62,215 nt of DNA from Pseudomonadota bacterium (GCA_021805685.1 JAJZET010000041.1:1-62215); one strand, 5' to 3'; positions 37,736 through 46,959 are shown, counted from the first letter of the stretch. The notes: generated from the letters alone by a model not told the origin. A program made the numbers and translations.

Positions 37736-38532
37736 ACCGCATCGACCGCCGTTTTGCCGCACTGAAGGCCGCCGGCCGCACCGGCCTGATTCCTTTCGTC
37801 ACCGCCGGCGACCCCTGGCCCGAGCACGTGGTGGCGCTGATGCACGCGCTGGTCGAGTCAGGCGCCGACGTGATCGAACTGGGCGTGCCGTTCTCCGACC
37901 CGATGGCCGATGGCCCGGTGATCCAGCACGCCAGCGAGCGTGCCCTCGACAAGGGCGTGGGCATCGGCGACGTGCTGGACTGGGTGGCCGCGTTCCGCCA
38001 GCGCGACAGCGACACGCCGGTGGTGCTGATGGGCTACTTGAACCCCATCGAGATCCACGGCTACGCGCGCTTCGCAGCGGAGGCCGTGCGGGCCGGGGTC
38101 GATGGCGTGCTGGTGGTCGATTGTCCGCTGGAAGAGTCCGCCGTACTGGCGCCGCTGCGTGAATCGGGCCTCAGGCAGATCCTGCTGGCTGCGCCCACCA
38201 CGGCGCCGGAGCGCCTGTCGATGCTGTGCGACGCAGCGGAAGGCTTCCTGTATTACGTGTCGTTCGCCGGCATCACCGGCGCGGCGCGCCTGAGCACCAC
38301 CGATATCGCCGCGCGCGTGGCGGATGTGCGCGCGCAGGCGAAGGCGCCGGTGGCCGTGGGCTTCGGCGTACGCGATGCGGCCAGCGCCAAGGCGATCGCC
38401 GGCTTTGCCGACGCGGTGGTGATCGGCAGCGCGCTGGTCGAGCGGCTCGAGGGCGCGGCTTCGGCAGAGGAGATCGCCGGCCGCGTGGCCCTGTTCCTGC
38501 GGCCGGTGCGCGAGGCGCTGGACGCACACTGA
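37732..38532 (+). CDS. trpA: Tryptophan synthase alpha subunit
   Basis: Releases indole from indole-3-glycerol phosphate inside the alpha-beta complex; 266 residues, TIM barrel. Catalytic Glu in [21 protein letters not shown] and Asp in [14 protein letters not shown] (here DCPLEE rather than the common DLPPEE), with the phosphate loop [10 protein letters not shown] and SALVERL. Coupled to trpB by a 4-nt overlap. In many relatives accD follows directly; here two other genes intervene. Confidence 0.97.
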   Translation: MNRIDRRFAALKAAGRTGLIPFVTAGDPWPEHVVALMHALVESGADVIELGVPFSDPMADGPVIQHASERALDKGVGIGDVLDWVAAFRQRDSDTPVVLMGYLNPIEIHGYARFAAEAVRAGVDGVLVVDCPLEESAVLAPLRESGLRQILLAAPTTAPERLSMLCDAAEGFLYYVSFAGITGAARLSTTDIAARVADVRAQAKAPVAVGFGVRDAASAKAIAGFADAVVIGSALVERLEGAASAEEIAGRVALFLRPVREALDAH

Positions 38533-38542
38533 GCCGTACCGG

Positions 38543-39403
38543 TCAGCGGCCTTCCCGGGCGCGGATCAGTTCGAGCACCTTGGCCGCGTCCGCTGGCGTG
38601 GCCGGGTTGAACACCATCATGCCCAGGTCCGGGCGACCGTCGACGGCGAAGGACGAATATTCCAGCGCGATCTCCCCGGCGTGCGGATGGGTCAGCTGCT
38701 TGCGGCCCTCGCCGGAGTGGCGCACGTCGCTGTCGCGCCACAGGGCGGCGAACTCGGGGCTTTGCCGTTCGAGTTCGTCGACCAGGGCGAGCACGCTGTC
38801 CGCTGCCGCCGCGCCTGCGCGCGTCACGTCGGCACGGAACACAGCCACCACGGAACGCGCCACGCTCTCCCAGTGCTGCTGCGCGGCGCGCACGCGTCCA
38901 TCGAGGAACATCAGGCGCAGCACGTTGCGCTGCGCGGGCGCCAGCGTGCCGTAATCGGTCAGCACCGCGGCGGCGGCGCGGTTCCACGCCACCACGTCCC
39001 AGGTGGTGGTCTTGATCAGCGCCGGGCTGGATGCCATCGCGTCCAGCACGCGCTGCAGCCGTGGCGTGACATCGCCTGCCGGCTGGAAGCGGACTTCCGG
39101 CAAGTGGCCCAGCGCGAGCAGGAACAGGTGTTCGCGTTCGGCCCGGTCGAGCCGCAGGGCGCCGGCGATGCGCTCAAGCGCGTCCGGCGAGGGCGCACCG
39201 CCGCGACCCTGTTCCAGCCAGGTGTACCAGGTCACGCTGACGTGGGCGCGCTGCGCCACTTCCTCGCGGCGCAGCCCTGGCGTGCGGCGCCGCTCCAGCG
39301 GCAGGCCCAGCGTCGTCGGATCGAGCTTCGCGCGCCGGGCCTTGAGGTAGTTCCCCAGCGGGTTCGGCGCCGTGGCCGACGACGGTTTCCTGTTAGTGCT
39401 CAT
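38543..39403 (-). CDS. Helix-turn-helix regulator, MmyB type
   Basis: 286 residues. N-terminal Cro/XRE helix-turn-helix (LRREEVAQRAHVSVTWYTWLEQGR, key segment EVAQRAHVSVTWYTWLEQG) and a C-terminal MmyB-like ligand domain with WDVVAWNRAAAAVL and the terminal MMVFNPATPADAAKVLELI. Members often bind fatty acids and regulate a neighbouring dehydrogenase or reductase gene; here an SDR gene is divergent with 81 nt between starts. That pairing is inference. Confidence 0.9.
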   Translation of the reverse strand: MSTNRKPSSATAPNPLGNYLKARRAKLDPTTLGLPLERRRTPGLRREEVAQRAHVSVTWYTWLEQGRGGAPSPDALERIAGALRLDRAEREHLFLLALGHLPEVRFQPAGDVTPRLQRVLDAMASSPALIKTTTWDVVAWNRAAAAVLTDYGTLAPAQRNVLRLMFLDGRVRAAQQHWESVARSVVAVFRADVTRAGAAAADSVLALVDELERQSPEFAALWRDSDVRHSGEGRKQLTHPHAGEIALEYSSFAVDGRPDLGMMVFNPATPADAAKVLELIRAREGR

Positions 39404-39484
39404 ACCCGTATGACGTCACGGCTGCATCGGCAGCGGCAAGACGCCGATAGTAGCCGCCATTCCATTCGCGGCAGAGGGCAGACC

Positions 39485-40375
39485 ATGCGTGTTTTCGTTA
39501 CCGGCGCCACCGGTTTCATCGGCTCGGCCATCGTCGCGGAGCTGCTCCGCAACGGCCATCAGGTACTCGGGCTGACGCGCTCGGATGCCGGCGCGCAGGC
39601 ACTGGCCGACACCGGTGCCGAGGCGCACCGCGGCAACCTGGAGGACCTGGACAGCCTGCGTCGTGGCGCGGCCCGGTCGGACGGCGTGATCCACTGCGCC
39701 TTCGACCACGACTTCTCCAACTTCGCGGCGAATTGCGAAAAGGACAGTCGCGCCATCACGGCCTTGGGCGCCGCGCTCGCCGGTTCGGATCGACCGCTGC
39801 TGGTGACCTCCGGTGTCGGCATGGGGATTCCCGGGCCCGGGCTGCCGGCCGCCGAGGACGTTTTCAATCCCGAACACCCGAACCCTCGCAAGGCATCGGA
39901 ACTGGCCGCGAGCGCCGTGGCGGCGGAGGGCGTCAACGTGTCGGTGGTACGCCTGCCGCAAGTGCACGACACCACCAGGCACGGGCTGATCGCCTATGCC
40001 ATCGCGGCGGCACGCGAAAAGGGCGTCTCCGCGTTTGTGGGCGACGGCAGCAACCGCTTCTCCGCAGCCCACGTACTCGACGTTGCACGGCTCTACCGGC
40101 TTGCCATCGAGAAGGCCGAGCCGGGCGCACGCTACCACGCGGTGGCCGAGGAAGGGGTGGCGTTCCGCGAGATCGCCGCGGTCATCGGTCGCGGCCTGGA
40201 CGTGCCGCTGGCCTCCCTGTCGCCGGAGGACGCCGCAGCGCATTTCGGCTGGCTCGGGATGTTCGCCGGGCTCGACCTGGCGGCTTCGAGCGCGCAGACT
40301 CGGGCGAAGCTGGATTGGACGCCCGTGGGTCCGGGGCTGCTGGATGATCTCGGGCGCCACTTCAGGCCCGGGTGA
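39485..40375 (+). CDS. Extended SDR / NAD-dependent epimerase-like protein
   Basis: 296 residues with the NAD(P) loop [17 protein letters not shown] at the N-terminus. The usual catalytic YxxxK is replaced by NPRKASE, so the Tyr is lost although the Lys is in place, as in atypical SDRs that act as reductases or regulators. [18 protein letters not shown] and [13 protein letters not shown] are the family-specific blocks. Probably controlled by the divergent MmyB-type regulator. Substrate unknown. Confidence 0.87.
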   Translation: MRVFVTGATGFIGSAIVAELLRNGHQVLGLTRSDAGAQALADTGAEAHRGNLEDLDSLRRGAARSDGVIHCAFDHDFSNFAANCEKDSRAITALGAALAGSDRPLLVTSGVGMGIPGPGLPAAEDVFNPEHPNPRKASELAASAVAAEGVNVSVVRLPQVHDTTRHGLIAYAIAAAREKGVSAFVGDGSNRFSAAHVLDVARLYRLAIEKAEPGARYHAVAEEGVAFREIAAVIGRGLDVPLASLSPEDAAAHFGWLGMFAGLDLAASSAQTRAKLDWTPVGPGLLDDLGRHFRPG

Positions 40376-40421
40376 GCGGGCGCACCACACGCCGGCGTCC
40401 GGTGCCTTCGGCGATCTCGGC

Positions 40422-40427
40422 TAGAAT
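40422..40427 (+). promoter_or_regulatory. Probable -10 hexamer of accD
   Basis: TAGAAT (5 of 6 to TATAAT) 25 nt before the accD ATG. No clear -35 is visible at 16-18 nt. Confidence 0.4.
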
Positions 40428-40452
40428 GCGCGCTTCATCCAGAGGCTTCGCT

Positions 40453-41322
40453 ATGAACTGGCTGCAGAAAATCATGACCCCGCGTGCGCACACGCAAGGC
40501 ACTGCCGCAGGCAAGGGCAAGGTGCCCGAGGGCGTGTGGGAGAAGTGCGCCGGTTGTGCTTCGGTGCTGTACAAGCCGGAGCTGGAACGCAACCTGATGG
40601 TCTGCCCCAAGTGCGGTCATCATCACGCCATCCGTGCCCGCACGCGGCTGCTCGCGCTGCTCGACGAGGGTTCGACGCAGGAATTGTGGCCCAGCATGGA
40701 AGCCACCGATCCGCTCAAGTTCCGTGACTCCAAGAAGTACCGCGACCGCATCGTGGCGTCGCAGAAGTCCAGTGGCGAGAAGGATTCCCTGGTCGCGATG
40801 AGCGGCCGCCTGAAGGGGCGTCCGCTGGTCGCCACCGCGTTCGAGTTCGGCTTCGTCGGCGGCTCGATGGGCTCGGTGGGCGGCGAGAAGTTCGCCCGTG
40901 CCGGCGAGCGTGCGCTGGACGAGAAGAGCGCGCTGGTGTGCTTCGCCGCCAGCGGCGGCATGCGCATGCAGGAGGGCCTGTTCTCGCTGATGCAGATGGC
41001 CAAGACCTCGGCGGTGCTGGCGAAGCTGCGCGATGCCGGCGTGCCTTACATCAGCGTGCTGACCAACCCGTCCACCGGCGGCGTCTCCGCCAGCATGGGC
41101 ATGCTGGGCGACATCAACATCGGCGAGCCGAAGGCGCTGATCGGCTTCGCCGGCCCGCGCGTGATCGAGCAGACCGTTCGCGAGACGCTGCCCGAAGGCT
41201 TCCAGCGTTCCGAGTTCCTGCTGGAGCACGGCGCGATCGACATGATCGTCGACCGCCGCGAGATGCGCGACAAGCTCGCCGACCTGCTCAACCTGCTGCA
41301 GAAGGCGCCGCGCGCGGCGTGA
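40453..41322 (+). CDS. accD: Acetyl-CoA carboxylase carboxyltransferase subunit beta
   Basis: Transfers carboxyl from carboxybiotin to acetyl-CoA, first step of fatty-acid synthesis; 289 residues, works with AccA. Four-Cys zinc ribbon CAGC...CPKCG near residues 36-60 and carboxyltransferase blocks [39 protein letters not shown] and [23 protein letters not shown] 40453 gives the usual length. A short GC hairpin (41348-41363) may end transcription. Confidence 0.98.
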   Translation: MNWLQKIMTPRAHTQGTAAGKGKVPEGVWEKCAGCASVLYKPELERNLMVCPKCGHHHAIRARTRLLALLDEGSTQELWPSMEATDPLKFRDSKKYRDRIVASQKSSGEKDSLVAMSGRLKGRPLVATAFEFGFVGGSMGSVGGEKFARAGERALDEKSALVCFAASGGMRMQEGLFSLMQMAKTSAVLAKLRDAGVPYISVLTNPSTGGVSASMGMLGDINIGEPKALIGFAGPRVIEQTVRETLPEGFQRSEFLLEHGAIDMIVDRREMRDKLADLLNLLQKAPRAA

Positions 41323-41347
41323 CGACCCGCTGCATCGCGCGCACGGT

Positions 41348-41371
41348 GCCGCCCACGGGCGGCATCGTCGT
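41348..41371 (+). terminator. Possible terminator after accD
   Basis: GCCGCCC-AC-GGGCGGC followed by ATCGTCGTTT. The loop must open by one pair to fold, and the T-run is short. Confidence 0.4.
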
Positions 41372-41385
41372 TTCCGGCGCGGCGG

Positions 41386-41546
41386 TTTTCCACAAGCGGT
41401 GTGGATGCCTGCCGAACAAAGCTGTGGACAAGCCCGGTTCGCTGCTTTGGCGACAAGCACTTGGCACGCGTTGACGAATTTCTGCGCAGTGCGCTGTGCG
41501 TTTTCCACAGCAAGTGTGGAAGCACGTGGGCACAGCCTGTGGATAG
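41386..41546. other. Cluster of DnaA-box-like 9-mers
   Basis: Six sequences related to TTATCCACA in 161 nt: TTTTCCACA at 41386 and 41501 (plus), TGTGGATGC at 41400, TGTGGACAA at 41423, TGTGGAAGC at 41515 and TGTGGATAG at 41538 (minus-oriented boxes). Four differ from consensus at one position. They lie in the gene-free gap 41323-41600 between accD and a convergent PAP2 gene. It could titrate DnaA, mark a replication or regulatory site, or be a repeat; no AT-rich unwinding element is evident, which argues against a main origin. Confidence 0.5.
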
Positions 41547-41600
41547 GTTGCGCAAGTGCTTGACCGCACAACGATGCGCGACGCACTGCGCAGATTTTGC

Positions 41601-42161
41601 TCAGGCCAGCGCAGTCGCCGCGGTGTGCGCCAGCCATAGCGAAGCGGTGCCCAGTGCGCCGCCGATGCCGATGGCCGCCAGCACGTCGCTGGGGTAGTGC
41701 AGGCCCAGGATCACCCGCGACAGGGCAACCAGCACGGTGAAGGTCAGCAGCAACGGCGCCAGCAGCGGATACCAGGCCAGCGCCACCACGGTGAATCCCA
41801 CCGCCTGCAGGGTGTGGCCGGAGGGGAAGCTGAATTCGTCCAGCGGCGGCACGTGTGCGATCACGCCAGGGCAGGTGCGGAACGGACGCGGCCGGCGCGT
41901 GTATCGCTTCAGCAGGCGATAGAGCAGCAGCGCGGCAAACCCGGTAACGGCCATGTGCGCGGCGGCGAGCCCTCCTCGCCGGCCATCCACCGCGACCAGC
42001 GCCAGCATCAGCGCGTACCAGAACACGCCGTCACCGAGCCGGCTGACGATGCCGAAGAAGACGCCCACCGCACGGCGTGTGCCCCAGCGGTTCGCCGCGA
42101 GGCAGACGCGGCGGTCGAAGGCCAAGCCCCTAGGCGTGGATAGCGACGGTATCGTGCTCAT
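41601..42161 (-). CDS. PAP2-family membrane phosphatase
   Basis: 186 residues, five or six membrane helices. The three-part phosphatase signature is complete: KRYTRRPRP, PSGHT, and SRVILGLHYPSDVLA with the catalytic His and Asp. Members dephosphorylate undecaprenyl pyrophosphate, phosphatidic acid or similar lipids; the substrate here is not determined. Its start overlaps the end of the glycosyltransferase gene by 32 nt, so the two form a transcription unit. Confidence 0.9.
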   Translation of the reverse strand: MSTIPSLSTPRGLAFDRRVCLAANRWGTRRAVGVFFGIVSRLGDGVFWYALMLALVAVDGRRGGLAAAHMAVTGFAALLLYRLLKRYTRRPRPFRTCPGVIAHVPPLDEFSFPSGHTLQAVGFTVVALAWYPLLAPLLLTFTVLVALSRVILGLHYPSDVLAAIGIGGALGTASLWLAHTAATALA

Positions 42162-43290
42162 GGTGTGGCTCCTCGGCCAGTGCGCGCAGCAGCGATTCGA
42201 ATTCGCGGATTACCAGTTCGGGGGACAAGCGGGCCGTGCCCTCGTGCGCGCGGCGGCCCATGTGGCGGATCAGCCCCGGGTTTCCGCCAAGGGTGGCGGT
42301 GGCGGCGATGAAGGCTTCGGCGTCGCCGGGTGCGATGCAGTAGCCGTTGTAGCCGTTGCACAGGTGCTCGCGCGCGGCGCCTTCGCGGTAGGCGATCACC
42401 GGCACGCCGCAGGCCAGCGCTTCGAGAATCACGTTGCCGAAGGTTTCGCTGAGGCTGGGGAAAGGGAACAGGTCCGCACTGGCGATATGCCGCGCCAGCG
42501 CCTCGCCGCGCTGCGTGCCGGCGAAGATGAAGTCGGGATTGGCCGCCTGCAATGCGGCGCGCGCGGGCCCGTCGCCCACCCACACGTAGCGCATCGCTGG
42601 CTGTTGCTGTTGCGCGGCACGGAATGCGCGCACGGCGAGATCAAGGTTCTTCTCCGCCGCGATGCGCCCCACGTACAGCATTACCGGCGTGCCTGCATCG
42701 ACGCTCCACCGCGCACGCAGCGCCGGGTCACGCCGGCCGGGATGGAACAGTTGCGTATCCACCGCGCGGCGCAACAGGCGAGCGTTGTCCACGCCGAGTG
42801 CGGCGAGCTCCTGCGCCAGCGCGTCGGTGGGAACCAGGGTGGCGGCGGCGCGCCGGTGGAAGCGGCGCAGGTGGCCGCGCACCAGCGGCCTGAGCCAGGG
42901 CAGGCCGTAGTGGCTGGCGTAGCTGTCGAAGCGCGTATGGAACCCGGTGGCCGCCGGGATGCGCAAGGCATTGGCTGCGCGCAGCGCGGAGCCGCCCAGC
43001 GGGCCTTCAGTAGCGACGTAGATCGCATCGGGGCGTTCCTGCGACCAGCGTTGGCGCAGGGTATTGCCGGCCGGCAATCCGAAGCGCAGGCCCGGGTAGC
43101 GGGGCAGGGCCGCGCCACGGGTGAACACGGTTTCGAACTGCGGCTCGGCCGCGCCGAGCCAAGGCTGGCGCGGGCGCACCACTTCGATCGCATGACCGCG
43201 CGCGGCCAGCCCGGTGGCAAGGCCATGCACGGTCAGCGCAACGCCATTGATCTCCGGCGGCCAGGTTTCGCTGACGATGCCGATGCGCAT
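42130..43290 (-). CDS. GT4-family glycosyltransferase (MgtA/mannosyltransferase-like)
   Basis: 386 residues, GT-B fold, cytoplasmic or membrane-associated. N-terminus IVSETWPPEINGVALTVHGLA and TFTRF-like HTRFDSYASHYG acceptor loop; the nucleotide-sugar site shows YVGRIAAEKNLDLAVRAF and the E-x7-E pair in PSLSETFGNVILEALACGVPVIAY. Closest by recognition to GDP-mannose-dependent alpha-mannosyltransferases that build glycolipids. Partner of the downstream PAP2 lipid phosphatase gene. Confidence 0.88.
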   Translation of the reverse strand: MRIGIVSETWPPEINGVALTVHGLATGLAARGHAIEVVRPRQPWLGAAEPQFETVFTRGAALPRYPGLRFGLPAGNTLRQRWSQERPDAIYVATEGPLGGSALRAANALRIPAATGFHTRFDSYASHYGLPWLRPLVRGHLRRFHRRAAATLVPTDALAQELAALGVDNARLLRRAVDTQLFHPGRRDPALRARWSVDAGTPVMLYVGRIAAEKNLDLAVRAFRAAQQQQPAMRYVWVGDGPARAALQAANPDFIFAGTQRGEALARHIASADLFPFPSLSETFGNVILEALACGVPVIAYREGAAREHLCNGYNGYCIAPGDAEAFIAATATLGGNPGLIRHMGRRAHEGTARLSPELVIREFESLLRALAEEPHHEHDTVAIHA

Positions 43291-43380
43291 GACGGTTGCC
43301 CTCGCGTGATCTGCGCACAGCTTCGCCGCGCGGCTTTGCGCGCGGGTGGCGAATGCGTGACGCGGCGATGACGGCGGCGG

Positions 43381-44154
43381 TCAGTGCCCGAAATACACCG
43401 ACACGCCCAGGCCGGCTTCCCATGCGGGGGCCACGCCGCCCAGGCGGTGGCGCATGCTGGCGTCCAGTTGCACGCGTGGCGTGAGCATCCACGCCACGCC
43501 CGCGCCGGCACGGCTGCCATGGCCGGCGCCAGCGACGTCCATCACGTCGAATTCCGCGTAGCCGTTGAGCGTCGAGGTGAGGGCGTAGCCGTCGTTCACG
43601 GCAAGCTGGCGGCTGTCCTGGCCACCGCTGCGCACGTTTTCCAGGTACAGCGCGGCGGTATTGCGCCGGTCCAGTTGCCAGTTGAAGGCGGCCCCCAACA
43701 GGTATTGGCGATACGGGTTGCGGAAGTCGCGCGCTCCGTCGGTGAACTCCACGCTGCCCAATACTCCCCAGCTGAAGTTGCCGTGCGCGGGCAGTGCGAA
43801 TTTCATGCCCAGCGTGCTGTCACCGCGGCCGTGCTCGACCATGCCGCCCTGGCCGAGGCGGTTGAAGGAACTGCCGAGCTGCAATTCCAGGGCGTGGCCG
43901 ATGCCCAGCCGCAGCAGGCTGTCGGCGGTGTATTGCGCGCTGCTGCTGCCGCTGCCGTCGCGGCTGAGGCTCCAGTCCGGCAGGCCTTGTTCCAGCGTGA
44001 TCGCGCCGGCGTCCAGCACGGCCGGCGTGAAGCCAAGGCCGGGCCGGTCGTAGCCGGGGTTGTCCAGCGCAGACGCCCCCGGGACGAAACCGGCCAGCAG
44101 CAGTGCCACGCCGATGCACCGGCGGTATCGGCTAAAATCTCTGGTTTCCCGCAT
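43381..44154 (-). CDS. Outer-membrane beta-barrel protein of unknown function
   Basis: 257 residues with a signal peptide (basic RYRR, hydrophobic core, cleavage near ..PGASA) and many alternating strands ([34 protein letters not shown]). It resembles the transporter/MetA-pathway OMP group in which [14 protein letters not shown]-type starts occur. The last residues SVYFGH lack a clean terminal Phe but end in an aromatic strand. Its ATG is only 14 nt from the gltX ATG, so the gltX promoter lies inside its first codons. Confidence 0.7.
   Translation of the reverse strand: MRETRDFSRYRRCIGVALLLAGFVPGASALDNPGYDRPGLGFTPAVLDAGAITLEQGLPDWSLSRDGSGSSSAQYTADSLLRLGIGHALELQLGSSFNRLGQGGMVEHGRGDSTLGMKFALPAHGNFSWGVLGSVEFTDGARDFRNPYRQYLLGAAFNWQLDRRNTAALYLENVRSGGQDSRQLAVNDGYALTSTLNGYAEFDVMDVAGAGHGSRAGAGVAWMLTPRVQLDASMRHRLGGVAPAWEAGLGVSVYFGH
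44133..44138 (+). promoter_or_regulatory. Probable -10 hexamer of gltX
   Basis: TAAAAT (5 of 6 to consensus) 30 nt before the gltX ATG; it lies within the 5' end of the divergent outer-membrane-protein gene. Confidence 0.4.
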
Positions 44155-44168
44155 CCCCTGTCTACCCC

Positions 44169-45569
44169 ATGACCGTTCGTACCCGTTTCGCCCCCAGCCC
44201 CACCGGTTTCCTGCATATCGGTGGTGCGCGCACCGCGCTCTATTGCTGGCTGGAGGCGCGGCGACGCGGTGGCGAGTTCCTGTTGCGCATCGAGGATACC
44301 GATCGCGAGCGCTCCACGGACGAAGCCGTGCAGGCGATCCTCGACGCCATGGCTTGGCTCGATCTCTCCGCCGATGAAGCTCCGGTGTACCAGACCAAGC
44401 GCCTTGCGCGCTACAGGGAAGTGGCCGAGCGCCTGCTCGCCGAGGGCAAGGCCTATTACGCCTACGAGAGCAAGGAAGAGATCGAGGCCATGCGCGAGGC
44501 CGCGATGGCCAGGGGCGAAAAGCCGCGTTACAACGGGTTTTATCGCGACCGCAACGAGCCGTACCGCGAGGATCCGAACCGGGTGATCCGCTTCCGGAAT
44601 CCGCTGGAGGGCTCGGTGGTGTTCGAGGACAAGGTGAAGGGACGGGTGGAGTGGTCCAACGCCGAGCTGGACGACCTGGTGATCTTCCGCTCCGACGGCT
44701 GGCCCACCTACAACTTCGCCGTGGTGGTGGACGACATCGACATGGGCATCACCGAGGTGATCCGCGGCGACGACCACGTCAACAACACGCCGCGGCAGAT
44801 CAACATCTACCACGCACTGGGCGCGCCGGTGCCGGAGTTCGCGCACCTGCCGATGATCCTCGACAAGGAGGGCAAGAAGCTCTCCAAGCGCACCAATTCG
44901 GTGAGCGTGATGGAGTACCGCGAGGAAGGCTACCTGCCGCACGCGATCCTCAACTACCTGGTGCGGCTGGGCTGGTCGCACGGCGACCAGGAGATCTTCT
45001 CGCGCGAGGAGATGGTCCGCCTGTTCGACGTCGCCGACGTCAACAAGGCCGCCTCGCGCTTCGATACCGAGAAGCTCAACTGGCTCAACCAGCACTATCT
45101 CAAGACCGACGATCCGGTCGCGCTGGCGCCGGCGTTCGCGTGGCACCTGGCGCGGGCCGGCATCGACGCCACATACGGTCCGCAGCCTGCCGACGTGATC
45201 GTGGCGCTGCGCGACCGCGTGCACACGCTGAAGGAAATGGCCGAGCGCGCGAAGATCTGGTACGGCCCCATCGAGGCATGGGACGACAAGGCCGTCGCCA
45301 AGCACCTGAAGAACGACAGTGCGGCTGCGGTGCTGGAAGCAGCCAAGGGACTGCTGGCCGCCGTCGAATGGAAGCCGGAGCCGATCCACGGCGTGATCGA
45401 GCAGGTGGCCGCCAAGCTGGAACTCGGCATGGGCAAGATCGCCCAGCCGCTGCGCGTGGCGATCACCGGCACGCAGGTGTCGCCGTCGATCGACCACACG
45501 ATCTACCTCTGCGGTCGCGACGAGGCGCTGAAGCGCATCGACCACGCGCTGGTGCTGGCGCGCGGCTAG
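44169..45569 (+). CDS. gltX: Glutamate-tRNA ligase
   Basis: Class I synthetase of 466 residues. HIGH motif as HIGG in [18 protein letters not shown], and the KMSKS loop as [14 protein letters not shown]. The [23 protein letters not shown]-type central region and the all-helical anticodon-binding C-terminus are present. A discriminating GluRS or GlnRS-like role cannot be resolved by eye. Followed after 22 nt by a small membrane-protein gene and zur. Confidence 0.97.
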   Translation: MTVRTRFAPSPTGFLHIGGARTALYCWLEARRRGGEFLLRIEDTDRERSTDEAVQAILDAMAWLDLSADEAPVYQTKRLARYREVAERLLAEGKAYYAYESKEEIEAMREAAMARGEKPRYNGFYRDRNEPYREDPNRVIRFRNPLEGSVVFEDKVKGRVEWSNAELDDLVIFRSDGWPTYNFAVVVDDIDMGITEVIRGDDHVNNTPRQINIYHALGAPVPEFAHLPMILDKEGKKLSKRTNSVSVMEYREEGYLPHAILNYLVRLGWSHGDQEIFSREEMVRLFDVADVNKAASRFDTEKLNWLNQHYLKTDDPVALAPAFAWHLARAGIDATYGPQPADVIVALRDRVHTLKEMAERAKIWYGPIEAWDDKAVAKHLKNDSAAAVLEAAKGLLAAVEWKPEPIHGVIEQVAAKLELGMGKIAQPLRVAITGTQVSPSIDHTIYLCGRDEALKRIDHALVLARG

Positions 45570-45591
45570 GCGGCGGTCAGGGTGTCCGGCC

Positions 45592-45876
45592 ATGCATGAG
45601 CTGCTCGCCCGCGCCATGCGTGGTGTCGATCCCGGCGCGCCGGGCGCGTTCTGGCACGTGTGTCTCAATTTGTGGGCGATGGTGCCCTGGGCCGCGCTGT
45701 TCTGGTGGAACCTGCTGTTCATGGTGGTCGGTGCGCTGCTGGGCTGGTGGCGCGGGCGGCTGTGGGAAGGTATCGCCTGGGCCTGGGTGCTGGGGCCGAT
45801 AGGCTGGCTGGTGATCTGCTGCCGGCCGCGCGCGCCGGCCAGGCCAGGTGCGGTGCCGCCGCCGCTGCGGCGCTGA
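45592..45876 (+). CDS. Small membrane protein, unknown function
   Basis: 94 residues with two close helices (about 21-48 and 55-75) rich in Trp: LNLWAMVPWAALFWWNLLFM and GIAWAWVLGPIGWLVICC. A cysteine pair follows the second helix and the tail is basic/Pro-rich. The Trp-rich two-helix pattern recurs in small Xanthomonad membrane proteins; I cannot name it. Probably co-transcribed with gltX and zur. Confidence 0.65.
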   Translation: MHELLARAMRGVDPGAPGAFWHVCLNLWAMVPWAALFWWNLLFMVVGALLGWWRGRLWEGIAWAWVLGPIGWLVICCRPRAPARPGAVPPPLRR

Positions 45877-45917
45877 GCGGCGGCGCAGCGGGTATGATGC
45901 GGGGCAAGGAGAGCAGC

Positions 45918-46400
45918 TTGACCCACGACGATACCGGCAAAGAGCATCGCCACCGGCACCACCACGACGCCAGGGGTTTCGTGCGCGAGGTGGCGCGCGT
46001 CAGCGAGGAGCGCGGCCTGCGCCTCACGCCGCTGCGCATGGAAGTGCTTGAGCTGGTCGCTGCCGCGGACAAGCCGGTGAAGGCCTATGACCTGCTCGAC
46101 CAGTTGCGCGAGCACCATGGCAACGCGGCGCCGCCGACCGTGTACCGCGCGTTGGATTTCCTGCTGGAGCAGGGCTTCATCCACAAGCTCTCGTCGATCA
46201 ACGCCTTCGTTTCCTGCCACCATCCGGCCGAGGCGCACCAGGTGCCGTTCCTGATCTGCGACGTGTGCTCAGGCGCCGAGGAAGTCTGCGATCCGCGCGT
46301 GGCCGAGCTCATCGAGGTGCAAGCCAAGGCACTGGGCTTCCGGGCCCAGGCGCAGACGCTGGAAGTGCACGGCGTCTGCAAGCGCTGCCGCAAGCCGTGA
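45918..46400 (+). CDS. zur: Zinc uptake regulator Zur (Fur family)
   Basis: Zn-sensing repressor of 160 residues. A His-rich start (HRHRHHHD) precedes the winged helix (LTPLRMEVLELVAAADKPVKAYDLLDQL, PPTVYRALDFLLEQGFIHKL). Structural zinc cysteines appear as CDVC and CKRC. The helix 3 segment TVYRALDF is standard for Fur proteins; the Cys pattern and His-rich tail favour Zur. TTG 45918 is chosen because AAGGAG lies 6 nt upstream; ATG 45894 or 45897 (MMRGKESS) are alternatives. A Zur-like operator precedes the next gene. Confidence 0.9.
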   Translation: MTHDDTGKEHRHRHHHDARGFVREVARVSEERGLRLTPLRMEVLELVAAADKPVKAYDLLDQLREHHGNAAPPTVYRALDFLLEQGFIHKLSSINAFVSCHHPAEAHQVPFLICDVCSGAEEVCDPRVAELIEVQAKALGFRAQAQTLEVHGVCKRCRKP

Positions 46401-46435
46401 TGCCGCCGCGGACGGGGGTGCTTGTGCGCCAGGGC

Positions 46436-46450
46436 TGTTACAAAGTAACA
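46436..46450. promoter_or_regulatory. Candidate Zur box
   Basis: TGTTAC-AAA-GTAACA, a perfect 6-bp dyad around a 3-nt centre, matching the GTTAT-N3-ATAAC-type operators known for Zur. It ends 8 nt before the MerC-domain ATG, where binding would block translation initiation or transcription start. Confidence 0.65.
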
Positions 46451-46458
46451 TCTTCGCC

Positions 46459-46959
46459 ATGAGCAGGATCGGATCCCCAGCCGAAGCCGACAGCGTATCG
46501 ATCGATTCCGCCGCGATGGCGGCGTGCGGCGTGCCTGTCACTGCGCGATGGTGGCAATTGGCCGATCGCATCGGCGCCACGGCTTCCTTCCTTTGCGCGA
46601 TCCACTGCGCGTTGCTGCCGTTCGTGCTTACCGTGCTGCCGCTGCTGGGGCTGGGCTTTCTCGCGGGGCACCGCTTCGAGCGTGACTTCGTGATCTTCGC
46701 CGCCACGCTGGCGCTGTTTTCGCTGGTTGGCGGCTATCGCCGGCATCGCCGTCCGTTTCCGTTGCTGCTGGCTGTCCCCGGGTTGCTGCTGCTCTTGCTC
46801 GGCGTCACCTGGGCGACGGACATTTCCATCGTGCTGCACAGCGTGATGGTGGCCTGCGGTGGCGTGCTGGTGGCTTCGGCACACTTCGTGAACCTCGCCA
46901 TCGATCGCAGGCATGCTCACGCGGCGATGCATGTGCACGGTCCGCAGTGCGCGCACTGA
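46459..46959 (+). CDS. MerC-domain membrane protein
   Basis: 166 residues with four membrane helices. The first helix pair carries the MerC metal motif CAIHCALLP (C-x3-C) within ATASFLCAIHC; a second Cys/His set is at the tail (HAHAAMHVHGPQCAH). MerC proteins import mercury in mer operons, but this gene has no mer neighbours. Directly downstream of zur and preceded by a Zur-like palindrome, so zinc-related transport is the more likely role. That is inference from context. Confidence 0.82.
   Translation: MSRIGSPAEADSVSIDSAAMAACGVPVTARWWQLADRIGATASFLCAIHCALLPFVLTVLPLLGLGFLAGHRFERDFVIFAATLALFSLVGGYRRHRRPFPLLLAVPGLLLLLLGVTWATDISIVLHSVMVACGGVLVASAHFVNLAIDRRHAHAAMHVHGPQCAH

Noticed and set aside
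41386-41546. Chromosomal origin oriC
   Set aside because: No AT-rich unwinding region and no dnaA, dnaN, rpmH or gidA nearby. Kept as a DnaA-box cluster only.
43803-46238. 811-codon minus-strand frame across gltX and zur
   Set aside because: Antisense to well-defined gltX; no protein-like motif; probably an artefact of codon bias.
46459-46959. Mercury resistance island
   Set aside because: Only a MerC-like domain; no merR, merT, merP or merA, and a Zur-type box precedes the gene.
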